This document shows positions 1 through 11,760 of a stretch of 64,000 nt of DNA, in pieces. The first letter of the stretch is position 1, and each line of letters begins with the position of its first letter. A program made the translations under genes and the position numbers. This stretch comes from Romanomermis culicivorax. Its lineage: Eukaryota; Nematoda; Enoplea; Mermithida; Mermithidae. The notes under the pieces are model-generated. The model had not been told where the DNA came from. It worked only from the letters and a program-made list of their open reading frames with translations, and did no database searches. The DNA is taken from positions 124,001 to 188,000 of the forward strand of contig CAWUHX010000066.1 of assembly GCA_963922205.1 (NCBI GenBank). Direction: 5' to 3'.

Positions 1-2
1 TT

Positions 3-769
3 TCTCACGAAACAGAATTGGTTACAAAAAAGAAGTATAAGTATAATTCACCAATTTTGGCTTCGCGAAAATGCGAACATTTAATTTGCTTTCCGCCAAA
101 TAATATCCTGATGATGACCTCAAATCTTCCAGTTTTTCTGGAATCCATGTTATTAGCCGAAAGTCCAACGAAAACGCCTACACAGGCTCCTACCGATTTC
201 GAATTAGACAATGAAACTGCAATGGCTGTCGAGTCATTAATAAAGAACATCACCGAAGAATCCTTCACGGTAAAAAGTGAAATCCCAAGCGAAATGGATA
301 TAATCCAAATTGAAAGCAAAGATGAAGACATATCTGAAACCGATACTACTGCACAAATGCCGAAGACTAAAACAACAACTTCGGCTACTCCGTTATCTAA
401 AAGTCTATCAAGTAGTCAATACCACATAGACTGGGACAAAGAAGAAGAATTGAGAGCAAAAGCTATCGTAATGAAAACGATATTGATGAAAGATCTTTTG
501 AAAATAGAAGATGACAATTCGAAAATGGTACCTCCGCAAATAATTCTGACAAGACATAAATTAACAACGCCCCAAGAAACGGAGATTACTGCACCTGTCA
601 GCACTGACAGTAGAACTCCAGTCTTGGATGTAAAAGAAGATCGATTGTGCGACAAATAGGGTCAACCAATTCGTGATATTCGTGTGTATCAATTTTTGTT
701 ATCACGAAGACAAAAGGCAATCAACAAACAACTGCGAACGATTCAAGACTATCTTGAAAGGTAAGACCC
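3..769 (+). pseudogene. Gag-like region of element A, partial
   Basis: An open frame runs in from the window edge to a TAG at 657-659 and continues in the same frame to a TAA near 767-769. The first 213 codons are hydrophilic, Thr/Ser/Glu-rich and without a clear fold; I see no zinc knuckle. A basic Gln/Arg-rich stretch follows the TAG. Position just upstream of the protease suggests the end of gag or a gag-pol linker. The call rests on position only. The internal TAG shows that the frame is broken. Confidence 0.45.
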
Positions 770-775
770 AGGCAA

Positions 776-1654
776 ATGCCGAGGTATGAGCAGCCGAGGA
801 ATCGAATTGCTCCTCCGATTACTCCTACCCTTGGGCAGGCCCTCTTGGAGTTGGCCAGTCTGAGGAATTCGGAGACCCAAAATAAATATATTATGGTGCC
901 AAATCCACAGGCCCCTAGTGCCCCTTTGATGGAATGGGTGGATAATGCTACCCATGCAAGCGGCGAAAATCGAAGAATGTCCCATATTATGGTTAGAGTA
1001 AACAAAAACGTTACCGCCAATGCTATGGTAGACTGCGGGGCTACATTTACCTTAGTCGACAAACGGATCATTGATTAATTGGGTGATATTAAAATTGAAC
1101 CCACAAACATGACCCCTATAGCTGCCAACAACATGAGCATTCATGTTTTGGGTGCAGTTTATCTCACGATTGAAGTTGGTGCTATCAACGAAACAGTCAC
1201 AGCACTCGTTCAAGAAAACTGTGCTGCGGACCTTTTGATGGGGTCAAATTTCTTGTTTTGCTTCAAACAGTGGGCTATAAACAACGAGAAATCATATGTG
1301 AAATTGGAAAACAAAATAGTACCCTGCACAGGAGTTAAATATCATTCGTTACGCCACTGAGGCGGCATTTACATGAATGAACAGGTCATTCTTACCCCAA
1401 GAAGTGTGACTGAATTTTCGGTCCCTGTTTCAAATCTTTACAGAAATGAGACTATGGTCCAATTCTCCCCTGAACCAAATGTGGCAGAAAAACTACACAT
1501 ATGTTTTGCTGCCACTGTGAGTCCAGTCATGGACCACAACCTGCGGGTTTCAGTAATGAACCCCTTGAACTCAGAAGTCACACTGTATCCGAACATGTGC
1601 ATTGGTTCCGTGGTCCGTTACATGGCAACCAGAAAAGAAGCATACAATGGCTAG
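776..1654 (+). pseudogene. Retroviral-type aspartic protease region of element A
   Basis: The motif MVDCGATFTLVD at 1025-1060 is the active-site loop of a retropepsin-like protease (Asp codon 1031-1033), although the usual D-S/T-G reads D-C-G. The partner flap-side motif LLMGSNFL lies near 1235-1258. These proteases cut the Gag-Pol precursor. The frame is interrupted by TAA 1076-1078 and TGA 1358-1360, and it shifts before the reverse transcriptase begins. The Cys in the active-site loop may be decay or a lineage trait. Confidence 0.7.
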
Positions 1655-3144
1655 ATGGGTCAGCCAAGGAGGAACCCATAAAAGAATGGTTGAACCAAAT
1701 GGTAGATTTGTCTGGTTCTGACCTTACAGATACGGAAAAGCAACTTCTTTTGGATCTGCTGACTAAATATCCAAACTTATATGCCAAAACAAAAGCGGAT
1801 GTTGGTCGTACAACACTGGTGGAACATACAATTGAGACACAGGGTAGCACGCCAGTGAAAAGACCCCTTTTTCGAACAGCCCCTAAAGAGAAGGCTTTGA
1901 TTGAAGAAGAAATCAGAAAACTGGAAAATAGTGGGATAATCTCAAAGAGCAGTTCCCCTTGGTGCACAAATACAGTCCTGGTTAAAAAGAAGGACAGTGG
2001 TTTTCGCCTCTGCATTGATTTTCGAGGCCTGAACAATGTGACCAAAAAGGATACATACCACCTTCCGTGCATTGATGATATTTTTGATGCTTTGAGGGGT
2101 ATGCGATATTTTACAACTTTAGATCAAACAAATGCATACTACAGCATACCAATTGCTGACCAGGATCAGGAAAAAACGGCGTTCAACTGCTCGTCTGGGC
2201 AGTATCACTTCAACTACCCGCCTTTTGGGCTTTGCAATGCCCCTGCAACCTTTCAACGCTTAATGGACGTTTTACTTTCGGGGTTACAGTGGTCGAATTG
2301 CCTCATTTATTTGGACGATGTTTTGGTATTTGCACGGACCCATGCAGAAATGTTGGCTCGGCTAGACATCGTTTTGAGCCGCATGGATAATGCTGGCTTG
2401 AAATTGAAGCTCGAAAAATGTAAGTTTTCGCAGACTAAAGTTCACTACCTGGGCCACATAATCTCTGAGAAAGGAATAGCTCCAGACCCTGGCAAGGTGG
2501 AAGCTATTTCCCAACTTCCTGCCCCGACTAATGTTAGGGAAGTCAAGTCATTTTTGGGTCTTCCATCATATTATCGACATTTCATAAAGGGCTGCTCTAT
2601 GCTTACCAGCCCTTTGACAAGGTTATTGAAAAAGGATACCCCTTTCGCCTGGGGCACAGAGCAACAAGCGGCCTTTGACACACTCAAAACTTGCCTCATT
2701 TTCGCCCCTCTTTTGGCTCATCCAGACTTCTCAAAAGCTTATATTTTACAAACAGATGCCTCTCTGCTTGGTATAGGCACTGTTTTGAGTCAAATTGGGG
2801 ATGATATGCTCGAGCATCCCATTGCTTTTGCAAGCCCCGGGCTAAAGCCCGCTGAGAAAAATTATCCGATCACTGAACTAGAAGCCCTAGCAGTTGTCGA
2901 ATTTGTCAAGTACTTCAGGGCTTATTTGTTTCAACAAAAAATGATAGTCCATACTGACCACACTGCTGTCAAAGCGGTTCTCAGCAAAGAGAACCCCTCC
3001 CCTCGCATTGCACATTGGGGTTCAGCCTTATCTGGCTTCCAGTTGGATATCAGGCCCCGTCGTGGTGTGGCCAACCGAAATGCTGATGCAGTTTCGCTTT
3101 CCCCAATCCAAAATCTGAACCCACTTTTGATATCGATACCTTAG
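1640..3144 (+). pseudogene. Reverse transcriptase and RNase H of element A
   Basis: The longest open stretch of element A. It has the RT finger and palm motifs (RLCIDFRGLNNVTKKD near 2010-2055, TTLDQTNAYYSIP near 2115-2155, PFGLCNAPATFQRLM near 2221-2265) and the catalytic YLDD at 2308-2319. The connection and RNase H domain follow, with a TDAS motif near 2755 and the conserved NADAV end near 3080. It would copy the element RNA into DNA. This stretch has no internal stop, but its upstream junction needs a frameshift and downstream the frame closes at 3144, before the integrase. Confidence 0.9.
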
Positions 3145-4644
3145 AGACTCGTCCAGAGACTAATGTGGTTCAAACAGACCTTAAAAAATGGAAAGTAAGG
3201 GCTCAATAAACATTATCCAAGCCCCAATCCAAGGTCTAGAAAATGAGGCCACTGATGCGGAAGAATTGGCCAAAACTTTGCAGAATTTCAACTGATAGAT
3301 ACGGACACCTGCAAACTCCTTACCGATCTTAGGAACCGAAATTCTGAGCTCATAAAACACTATTGTGAGGAAAATGGGCTTCTCTACCGTCTCTCGAATG
3401 GGAAAAAGTGACTTTACATTCCCAAAGCCCTACGTCATGAGGTCATGAGGACCCATCACGACTCAAAATTTGCGGGCCATTTCGCCTTTGAAAAAACCTT
3501 ACGTTCGATTGCAGACTGGTATTATTGGCCCCGAATGCACAATGATGTAAAATCATACTGTGAAACATGTTCAAAATGCCAAATGAACAAACCTGTCAGA
3601 CATCGCATCAAGGCAAAGATGGTTCCTATCTTCAGTAGTGAACCATTTGAGCGGGTTGGGCTAGATTGCATTGGCCCTATCACCCGTTCAATCAATGGAA
3701 ACTTGCACATCGTCGTCTTTGTCGACTATTTCACGAAATACATGGAGGCTTTCCCGGTACCTAATATAACCGCAAAGACTATAGCCTCTGTTTTCGTCAA
3801 TCAAATCATTTGTAAGCATGGTGCACCCAAAATCATTCATTGTGATCGGGCCTCTGATTTCACATCAGAACTTTTCACAGAAATCACAAGATTATGCAGT
3901 ACCAGAAAGGTACATACGACCCTCTACCACCCTTGCACCAATGGTGAGGTTGAAAGAGGGAACCAAACCCTCGTCACACGTCTATGAATGTTTGTCGATG
4001 ATCGTCACGATGATTGGGATGATTACATCACCTTTTCAGCCTTCGCCATAAACACTCACGTGAATAAAATGACGGGTTTCTCACCCTTCGAATTAATTTA
4101 TGGCAGAAAGCCCCGATTGCCCTCAGAAACCCTTTTCCCGCGGTCTCCTTATCAGGTTGACCCAGATGATTACTTAACAAGGGTAAAAACTTATCTTTCG
4201 TCCGCATTTGACAAAGTGAACAGAGCAACCAACGAAGCCCAATCGAATTACACTGCTCAATACAATAAGAATGCCAAGGACACGCAGTATGAAGTTGGAG
4301 GCTATGTTCTTCGGAAAACACATACGATGAAACAGCTAGAATGTCCAAAATTCATAACCAAACAACATGGACCATTTAAAATTGTTGGTATTTCCTATCC
4401 AAATATCCGTCTCGAAAATGAAAAGGGTAAGCAATTCACGATCCATGTCAACGAAACAGTACCCTTTCACTCAAGAGTCGCATATCAAGAAAATGGACCC
4501 TCAATACCAAATTGTACAATTATCTCAACTTGTCCACCAATCAACAGTTCGAAATCGGCTGGCAGCAAATGGCGCCGTCTATACAACGAATTCGCATCCA
4601 AAAAATCGACGCCTGGACTGCGAACGAGGACATCCACTTTTTGA
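3145..4644 (+). pseudogene. Integrase of element A
   Basis: Three consecutive pieces form a Ty3/gypsy integrase. An HHCC zinc-binding domain (CETCSKCQ near 3559-3582) is followed by the RVE core with catalytic Asp in GLDCIGP (near 3661), Asp in HCDRASDF (near 3845) and Glu in GEVERGNQTL (near 3946). The C-terminal domain reads on in the same frame from 3988 after an in-frame TGA at 3985-3987. Another TGA at 3409-3411 precedes the zinc domain, and 3145-3408 is poorly conserved linker. All three catalytic residues remain, but the frame is dead. Confidence 0.85.
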
Positions 4645-4675
4645 AGGATGGGAATGTCACAAGGAGTGACAAAAA

Positions 4676-5463
4676 TGTAAAGTTATGAAAAATTATGTTA
4701 TGTACATTTTCTGCAAATTCTCGTCATGTTTTCCTCCAAAAATTCCGGTTAAAACCTCTTTTTGTACAGCTATTTTTCGTTTGTTGAAATTACGAGTAAT
4801 ATGCACTCAAGCACACTAATTATTGTAATTATGCACACTTCAACGGAAATGGTGGCGACATCTCAAAAACACTAATTACGGACACTTGCAAACAGGGCTA
4901 ATTGTGGCGCCCTGTGGATTTCAGAACCTACAGTAATCCAAGTCTGATCTGTGCCGACCACTGTGGATGTTTTTCATGTTAATTCAAGTCTGGTCCGCAC
5001 TGACCACTGTGGATGTTTTTCATGTCAATTCAAGTCTGGTCCGCGCCCACCACTGTGAATGTTCTGCATGCCAATTCAAGTCTGGTCCGCATCGACCACT
5101 GTAGGTTTTTCATGCCTGAAATGTGGGTCAAGTGGGTCAGAAACGAAGAAGAAGACCCTGTTTTTGGGAAAGAGAGCCAGTTTTGGTTTTTTGCGTCAAC
5201 CCGAGTGGTAGAATCCCGCCCCGGATTCCATCGGTAATTTTCCCATAACCAGTCTTTGGTTTTTGCATGGACCTTAGCAGTTGAATCCCGAGCCGGATTC
5301 TATCACGCCGAGTTTTAGGTTGAGTAATTTCGCGCCCGTTTTACGTTTGCGTTTTTACACCGGTTTTACATTTCGTATCGAACCAACATTTGTACGAAGG
5401 TTGTAAGTTGTAAATTAGTAAAGTCAAAAACCCAACTTGCTTAAGTACATATCAACCCTTACA
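4676..5463 (+). repeat. Probable 3' LTR of element A
   Basis: The stretch starts TGTAAAG immediately after a purine-rich tract (4645-4675) that follows the integrase and ends CCCTTACA, giving the short TGTAA/TTACA inverted ends usual for LTRs. It contains a short tandem array (4941-5112). The partner LTR is outside the window, so the boundaries rest on the termini and the position after pol. Confidence 0.5.
4941..5112. repeat. Tandem repeat inside the LTR, unit about 53 bp, 3-4 copies
   Basis: Each unit carries the words CAATTCAAGTCTGGTCCGC and GACCACTGTGGATG, with a few substitutions per copy. Tandem arrays in LTRs often lie in the U3 promoter part; that role is inferred only. Confidence 0.8.
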
Positions 5464-7480
5464 GTAATCCTGAAAATAGGACTGGAAATTTGTAAGCATA
5501 CTAACCTAACCTTCAACAATTTTTTGAGTGAAAAATTTACAGTAAGAGCTCTATGCAATTGATTTTAATGACAGTACTGATTTGCGTCACTTTTCTATTT
5601 GGAGGCATTTTATAAAAAGCGGACTAATAATGTCCAGGCTGCGATCTATCTGGCATCGATCATTTCAAAATAAATGCAGTATAGTCCATCGTACATAAGA
5701 TTCGGTTTTTTAGAAAAACTTGTCACTTCGTTTTTATTATGTCATTAAATTTCAACTAAATTGTGCAGACACCAACATGATTTAACCGACAATTCTGCCG
5801 ATTTGACCAGAATACAAGAAACAAAAAATAAAGAGAATATTTACCAGAAAGTTACTCCATTCATTTTGAAATGAGGTGCAGCGACCATGAAAGTGAATTC
5901 AATACGAAAAAAACTAATAGGCTCCTTACTGTAATCAATAAACGAAAATCTCTCGTCAATGGACGGTAAACAGAACAACTGAAAATGTTCTTCAATAAAG
6001 TGGTCAAGTGTTAAAAATTTTTCGAAGCACTAAGGTATGGATGCAGTTTTATCAAAATCCTAATCCATAAGCATGACGTTTTTCCAATGGTTATGGCCTT
6101 CCCATTTTCATTAGAATTTTATCGTTTTTTACAAATATAATAGCCTTCCACTAAGAGAAAGTTACATACTGCGCATCGAACTGGACTTGCTTTTGTGTTT
6201 TTCACACGTCTATCACGTCAGATTAAATGAGCTATGTCTGTTTGACGGTCGTTGACGAATTTTTTCGCAGATTGACTACAGTAATAAGTTTACCAATTTT
6301 TCCCTGGGGCATCTTCCATTCCAATATAGATTTATTCAAAGTTTAATGAGCTCAGATTATTTTTCTAGGAACAGTTGCATAAAAATTTTCTTCAGGAAGG
6401 AAATCATTTCGGTCAACTTCGGATCTGAATAACTCGTGGCCTAGCATCAGCTTTCTTCACTCTTGGGTAGGTCTTTGAAACCTGCATTCAATGTAGTAAA
6501 TCTAAATTTGAATTGGAAATGGAATTGATCTGGTCGAAGAGGACCCCTTCACGGAGGGGATGTTTGTGCAACCGGGCTCTGGAGGAGTTTTGCTGGAAAA
6601 TTTCTATCCTAATATCTATAGACGACCGACAAGTATCGAATATCAAATTTGCTAGTATAGTTAATGAAGAAAAATTTAGACGGACAGAATCAACGTTTTA
6701 CAGGCAGCGAATGGATAAATGACACTGACGTCTTTGGTCTCGATCGTGTCTTTTATCAGGTCGACGATCGACGGAGAAATCAAAGGGGTGGGGCGCTCAC
6801 CAAAAAGCAGCATCGGCCCAGGAAACAGAAATTGATGTGTAAGAGGACGCTAACTTCTCTCGGCTTTGCATGGGTGGTTCTTGTATATTGATCCACAGTC
6901 TGTTTTTCTTAAAGTCACTTTAAGAATGAAAAAAGTACTATTTCATATCTTTGCCATTTCAGCTAAACCATATGTCACATGGGACTGAAAATTTATGAGC
7001 CTATTCAACCAACACTTTTTTGGATAAAAATCCTACAGTAAAAGATTTGCGTAAACGATTTTGAGGGTAGTAATTATTTTTGTCATTTTTCACGTTTACA
7101 AGCCTTTTATAAAAAACCTGGCTATAGATAAAATTTTAAGCATGTCTAAGAAAATCATGGTAGCTGCAGAAAGTCAGCTCAGATGAACAAGTGACGTATG
7201 CATGAGCCAAATGAAGACACTACAGGTGTACTGTGAGCAAATAGAGTTGAGTAAGAATGAAAAGAAAAGTTCGATTTCAACATCATAATATAATATTTAA
7301 ATAGATTACAAAATTTGACGGTCTATGTTCAACTTACTTGAAATGGGTATTGTCACATTAAACGAAAAGTGGAGCCATGTCACATTAACTGAATTTGGGA
7401 CAATCACATTGATGGGAAAAACCCATGCCATATTGATAAAAATATGGCCATGTCACTGTGAGTGACATGCTGTGACCCCG
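5464..7480. other. No gene seen; diverged dispersed repeat
   Basis: AT-rich DNA with many stops in all frames. Two stretches, about 5480-5630 and 6985-7125, are diverged direct copies of one another (shared landmarks: a fifteen-base spacing around CTACAGTAA-like and TTTTATAAAAA-like words). The small open frames at 6513-6891 show no recognisable domain. A short run at 7370-7460 repeats words such as CCATGTCACATTAA. Confidence 0.6.
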
Positions 7481-8520
7481 TTGGGTGGCTCACTAATATA
7501 TTCGTTTTGGGAACCTAACCCAGCTGGTATTGACTACAGGAAAACCTATAGTCTACCTCGGAACTGTCCTTGGGTTCTGCTGCAGAGTAATGGACAACGC
7601 TGCCGGGTCAGGGGTGGCAATCCCTAGTCCCTATTCACTGAGAATGAAGAACAATGCCATTCGTGGAATGGCTTACTGTAGGGGACCTGATTGTAAACCT
7701 AAATCCCCTATTTGGCCCTGACCCAAAGGGTTTGAGGGCTACTCTAACTGAGGGGATTCTCAAGGGGAAACTGGCTTAGGGAGGATTCCCACAAATATAC
7801 CCTCAACAACAATAACCCCTGAGAAGACTCACCTAGTCCTCTTCTCAACTACTCGGCGCGGGGGCAATGGTTTCAAGGGTTCATGGATCCGGAGGACGAC
7901 GGGAGTGGGTGATGGTGATCCAATTCCGGTTCAGTGCGGGGTGTATACTGTACGGGGGTTGGGGAGTGATGCAAAACATTCCTCGAAGGGAGTGACAGGT
8001 GATTCCTAAGCCTAGGACGATGGGGTAACTCCTAGGCACGGGATACGGTAACGTAACACAGTGGAGGGGCACCAAACAATATGCAAATTTATTAAGGTAT
8101 CGGCGGCAGACGCAGTAATATGTAAATTTATATAAAACAAGTTGATGGACATGGAGACGCTAGCTAAAAACGCAAGGGAACGATTAAGCACAAAAATGAG
8201 TGCAAAACTAAAGAAACGTGCCCTTTTAAAGGGCCCCGTAGACCTACAGTATGCCTTGGGCAGAGCTAACCACACCAAGCTAACTTCTACAGCCGAAATT
8301 GCTGGAGAAGATGCCTATGGTCACATAGACATTTTCCAGTTCAAATACGTTAAGCATTGGGGCGAGTTTCACTCTCCATGCTAAACATATGAAGGTCATT
8401 TCGCGTTGCGAAATGTCGCTAGTTTTTACTGATAAGAGGTGCACGTTATGCTCCAATTATGGCCATAAGCTCGTAGAGCTTATCTTTGGCGGAAATTCTA
8501 ACTAAGGGGTTACATACCGT
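7481..8520. other. GC-richer stretch, unrecognised, possibly a degraded element
   Basis: The base composition rises clearly above its neighbours between about 7480 and 8390. An 80-codon frame at 8142-8384 (plus) is rich in Lys/Arg at its start and matches no family I know; no other frame is long. It may be the remnant of a retroelement or a low-copy host exon. I see no splice signals that would decide this. Confidence 0.35.
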
Positions 8521-8559
8521 AGTCTACGTGCGCAACGGAAAAATAACAAAACGTATCAG

Positions 8560-8640
8560 AAATGAAGGCACAAAATGAAACAGAAATGAAGCACAAAATG
8601 AAACAGAAATGAAGCACAAAAAGTACACACAGAAAATGCA
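8560..8640. repeat. Short tandem repeat, unit about 22 bp, about 3 copies
   Basis: Copies of the word CACAAAATGAAACAGAAATG follow one another with small changes. The rest of 8521-9060 is AT-rich, with no gene. Confidence 0.7.
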
Positions 8641-9060
8641 TGTAAAAATATAATAAATGAAACGCCAAATTAAAAGTAAGTGACTGTAAAACAGAAAGTG
8701 GCGAAAAACATAATGTAAAAATATGATGTGAATCCCGTGACGTTGGGCAAAATTCGTCAGCACGTGACAGTATGATGGCTTTGTTTTTCCACAAAACTGT
8801 TCCTAAACTATCAGGGTTTTTCAGCACGAGTCCCATTAGCACAACAGCTAACTTTAATTATAATTTGTATTACTTTTTATTAGCACGACTAAAATTTTCA
8901 TTAGCACAGGCCCAACAGCATCATGCTTATAAAAAACCATGCCCTTAACGATCCCGAATCTTTTTAGGAGATTGATCTGCAACATTACTTTCTGAATGTG
9001 ATACAAATTTTCATGAAAATTATGATCCTTTTACTTTAAATTGGCAAATGCAGCATGGAT

Positions 9061-9362
9061 CAAAAAAAGGGACCTTTTTAACAATTTTACCCCCTCCGTT
9101 TTTTTTGTTTTTGACACTTTTGCTGTGTAAGAAAGGACAGAAACTTAAGAAAATTAAGCCTAAGCCTAAGCCTAAGCCTAAGCCTAAGCCTAAGCCTAAG
9201 CCTAAGCCTAAGCCTAAGCCTAAGCCTTAGCCTAAGCCTAAGCGAGCTGAATGAAAGCAAAAAATGTTTACAATTACTCTCAGTGTACACAAAGAACAGG
9301 AAAAGGGTGAAAACAAAATAAAACGGTGGGGGTAAAATTGTTAAAAAGACCCAAAAAAGTAT
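9061..9362. mobile_element. MITE-like inverted-repeat element with telomere repeats in its centre
   Basis: The left arm (about 9066-9140) and the right arm (about 9290-9358) are inverted copies. The most obvious matching stretch is the tract around AACAATTTTACCCCC on the left (9080-9096) and its reverse complement at 9332-9350. Between the arms lies the GCCTAA array. There is no coding capacity, so it would depend on a transposase from elsewhere. I did not find a convincing target duplication. Confidence 0.65.
9155..9243. repeat. Interstitial nematode telomere repeat (GCCTAA/TTAGGC), about 15 units
   Basis: Almost perfect TAAGCC units with one substituted unit near 9226. TTAGGC is the telomere repeat of nematodes, which makes this the best taxonomic marker in the window. 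On the plus strand the C-rich strand is read. It sits inside an inverted-repeat element, so it is an internal array and not a chromosome end. Confidence 0.95.
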
Positions 9363-10345
9363 TGAAGACACAATTTCTGAGAGATTCGACCTACCTATAA
9401 TAAGTTAAAAATTAATCATATTTCACAATGAGAGATTTTAGGTACTTTCGTACGCTGAGTTTCATAGTACCATAAGTTTTGCTTAAAAATAGAAATTCAC
9501 GCGGCTACCGTATGCTAAAGTTTGAGAATTGAGGATTTTTTGGCATTTTTCAGTGGTCTTGTTAGCTAAGCGATATTTCAGGATTAGAGCGATAATATTC
9601 GATAAGTGAATACTCATTTTACAAGGAGAGGATAGGCTTTCTTTTGAGATACTAGTTGTAGTAAATTATTGTGTATTGCACTTTTTATGAGAGTTTAAAC
9701 TGTTGAAAATGAGCAATAAAGATTGAAAAAATTTTGTTTATGAGCACTCCAGTGCACCTTCCCATGGGACGCTGCAGAATTTTGTTTTCTTTATTCTATA
9801 TCTCATGCATTCTTGCTGTATTGGTAAAATATTCATCATGATTTTTGTACCGTTTGAGGAGTTGCACAGTTCTGAACAAGGCACACATATGTAAATCCCT
9901 CAGAAGTCACAGCAGTTTCCAGATGGCTCTCTTCTACCCATTGTGATACACTTATTTTCTGTACTGTAGATTTATAAAATAACTAACAGATGATAGTTTT
10001 ATGTACTATCGTTTCACAAACAAACATTTTACACTTTGCAAATAAGTTTAAACTGTTTAAAAATGAGAAGCAAAATGAAAGGAAAATCCTGATTAGGGAC
10101 ACTCCCAAGCCCCTTCACCTATGATGTAGTGGAATTTCATCTTTTTATTCTTTAGTTCATAATTTATACAGTAGCTGTGTAAGTAAAATTATCATCATTG
10201 CGCTGTAACGGTTCTCGCACACTGGGGGGTAGCTTCTCTACCACCGACTGCACAGCCCTGCATCGTCTGTTGCGACAGCAGCAGTGCCCGTCACAAAAAT
10301 CCATGTCTGGGCCCGTGACTTGGATGTAGCAACATCAAGTCTACG
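9363..10345. other. No gene; diverged direct duplication
   Basis: The stretch 9685-9845 and the stretch 10043-10200 are diverged direct copies, sharing an AGTTTAAACTG word, a Cys-free AT-rich middle and an AAAATTATCATCAT-like end. The sequence from 10205 to 10345 is more GC-rich and belongs to the site into which element B inserted. No open frame of note. Confidence 0.55.
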
Positions 10346-10349
10346 GGTT
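10346..10349. repeat. Target site duplication of element B, left copy (GGTT)
   Basis: GGTT directly precedes the TGTCAGGG start of the 5' LTR, and the same four bases directly follow the ACA end of the 3' LTR at 44699-44702. A 4-bp duplication is usual for Ty3/gypsy integrases. Confidence 0.8.
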
Positions 10350-10422
10350 TGTCAGGGATGGACATAGTCTATCCCCAGGTTGTGAAGAAATAGCCAAAGT
10401 CGACGCGTTTTGCGTCGACGCC
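10350..10422 (+). repeat. 5' LTR of element B, first 73 bp
   Basis: Matches 44103-44175 of the intact 3' LTR with two differences. It is cut after GACGCC by the Polinton and resumes at 30305. Confidence 0.95.
10417..10422. repeat. Polinton target site duplication, left copy (GACGCC)
   Basis: The same six bases stand at 30299-30304. The intact 3' LTR has a single GACACC at the matching place (44170-44175), which proves insertion into a pre-existing LTR. Six-base duplications are characteristic of Polintons. Confidence 0.95.
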
Positions 10423-11207
10423 AGTAGTAAGGCCGGCCCGTATAGGTCGTACGCTTAAGGATACTCCTATCTTTTGTGTACGACCTATAATTTGTCACTT
10501 TTGACCGATTTATAGGTCGTACAGTAAACATACACGATTGGCTTTTGGTGGATTTACAGGTCGTACAGTAAACATATACGGTTAATTTCTTCGTCGATTT
10601 ATAGGTCGTACAGTAAACATATACGGTCCATTTATAGGTCCTACGGTTAAAAATGTATGTTCTAGAGTTACCGTAATAGTAGAATTACGGTAATTTTTTG
10701 ATTATGGTAATAAATGTGTTACTGTGGGTTGAAAAGGAAAATCAATGATGAACGCAAAAAGGAAAACTAAAATGAACAAAAAATGGAAAAGAAATGAAAA
10801 GAGATTGTGTGTAAAAACGGCTTCCCCTCTGGGAAGAGGAAGCCCTCAAAAATTTGCACCCCGGACCCCCTTTGTCAAAAGGGTGCCACCTGCAGGTGTA
10901 AATATATTTCGGAGGTCCCATTTTCTGAATGATCGTTCAAGTCAACAAATGTCAGAACGGTCAATCTGGTCAGTAATGGTCTGTTTAATGAGTAAAATAT
11001 CGGGAGAGTCATTATGCGATGAAACATTATCCTTACGGGTGCATGCGTATAAATTTTGATGTTCTGCCAAAAATGACCAAGAAGGTCTTTTATAAAAATG
11101 ACCAGAGCGAGCTGGCCGTAAAAAGTATGTAGACAAATAAGGTCTTTTATAGAAAGATGACCAAACGAACTGGTCATAAAAAGCGTGTAGAAAATTTGGA
11201 GAGTTGA
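10423..11207 (+). repeat. Left terminal inverted repeat of the Polinton
   Basis: Pairs with 29514-30298. The outermost 240 bp hold an imperfect hairpin (GTATAGGTCGTAC near 10439 against GTACGACCTATA near 10480) and three to four iterated copies of a TATAGGTCGTACAGTAAACA-like unit between 10510 and 10650. Next come paired ATTACGGTAA motifs (10670-10700). The inner part has a GC-rich stem (SmaI-like tract near 10825-10850). By hand count the two copies differ at roughly 4 percent over the outer 380 bp. Confidence 0.95.
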
Positions 11208-11760
11208 CGTACGGTAAAGGATACAGATTTGGGAATTACCGTAATAGTAGAATTACGGTAAATTTTTCTATTATGGTAATGGAGGAATTAGGGTAATAGA
11301 TGTGTTACTGTAGATGAAAAAGGAAAACATAAAATGAACAAAAAATGGAAAAGAAATAAAAAGCGATCGTTGTGTAAAAATGGCTTCTCCCGTGGGCAGA
11401 AGAAGCCTTTCAAAAATTTGCGCCCCTGGATCCCCTTTGACAAAAGGGCTCCACCTGCAGGCGTAAATATGCTCGGAGGCCCCATTCCTGAATGATCGTT
11501 CAAGTCAATCTCAAACGGTCAAATTGGTCAGTAATGGTCTGTTTAATGAGTAAATTCTCGGGAAAGTCATTACGCGATGAAACATTATCCTTACGGGTGC
11601 ATGCGTATAAATTTTGATGTTCTGCCAAAAATGACCAAGAAGGTCTTTTATAAAAATGATCAAAAAATAGTCGTAAAAGACATGTAGAAAAAAGAAAAAA
11701 TCTTTACATATCAAAAAGAAAAATTTTTAATTCGATGCAACATTCTACTTTATTGTAAAA
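11208..11760 (+). repeat. Second, diverged copy of the inner repeat segment, left side
   Basis: From the ATTACGGTAA motif onward (about 11230-11700) this repeats 10665-11200 in direct orientation with noticeable divergence. The last 60 bp (11697-11757) match the inner edge of the right repeat at 29455-29515. The left end therefore carries a tandem duplication of its inverted-repeat interior. Confidence 0.85.

Larger units (their letters stand above)
1..5463 (+). mobile_element. LTR retrotransposon A, Ty3/gypsy type, decayed, left end outside window
   Basis: The order protease, reverse transcriptase, RNase H, integrase is that of Ty3/gypsy elements. Its 5' LTR and most of gag lie left of the window. 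The coding part is broken by in-frame stops (TAG 657-659, TAA 1076-1078, TGA 1358-1360, TGA 3409-3411, TGA 3985-3987) and by at least one frameshift near 1600-1650, so it cannot make a working polyprotein. The right end is taken at 5463 because 4676-5463 looks like an LTR with TGTAA..TTACA ends; the second LTR needed to prove this is not in the window. Confidence 0.85.

Noticed and set aside
9048..9230. Open frame of repeated Lys-Pro
   Set aside because: It is the translation of the GCCTAA telomere array; no independent coding evidence.
10745..11059. 104-codon frame present in both Polinton terminal repeats (also 29662-29976, minus)
   Set aside because: Basic, low-complexity, no family look; identity between the copies follows from the inverted repeat. 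Left out as a gene.
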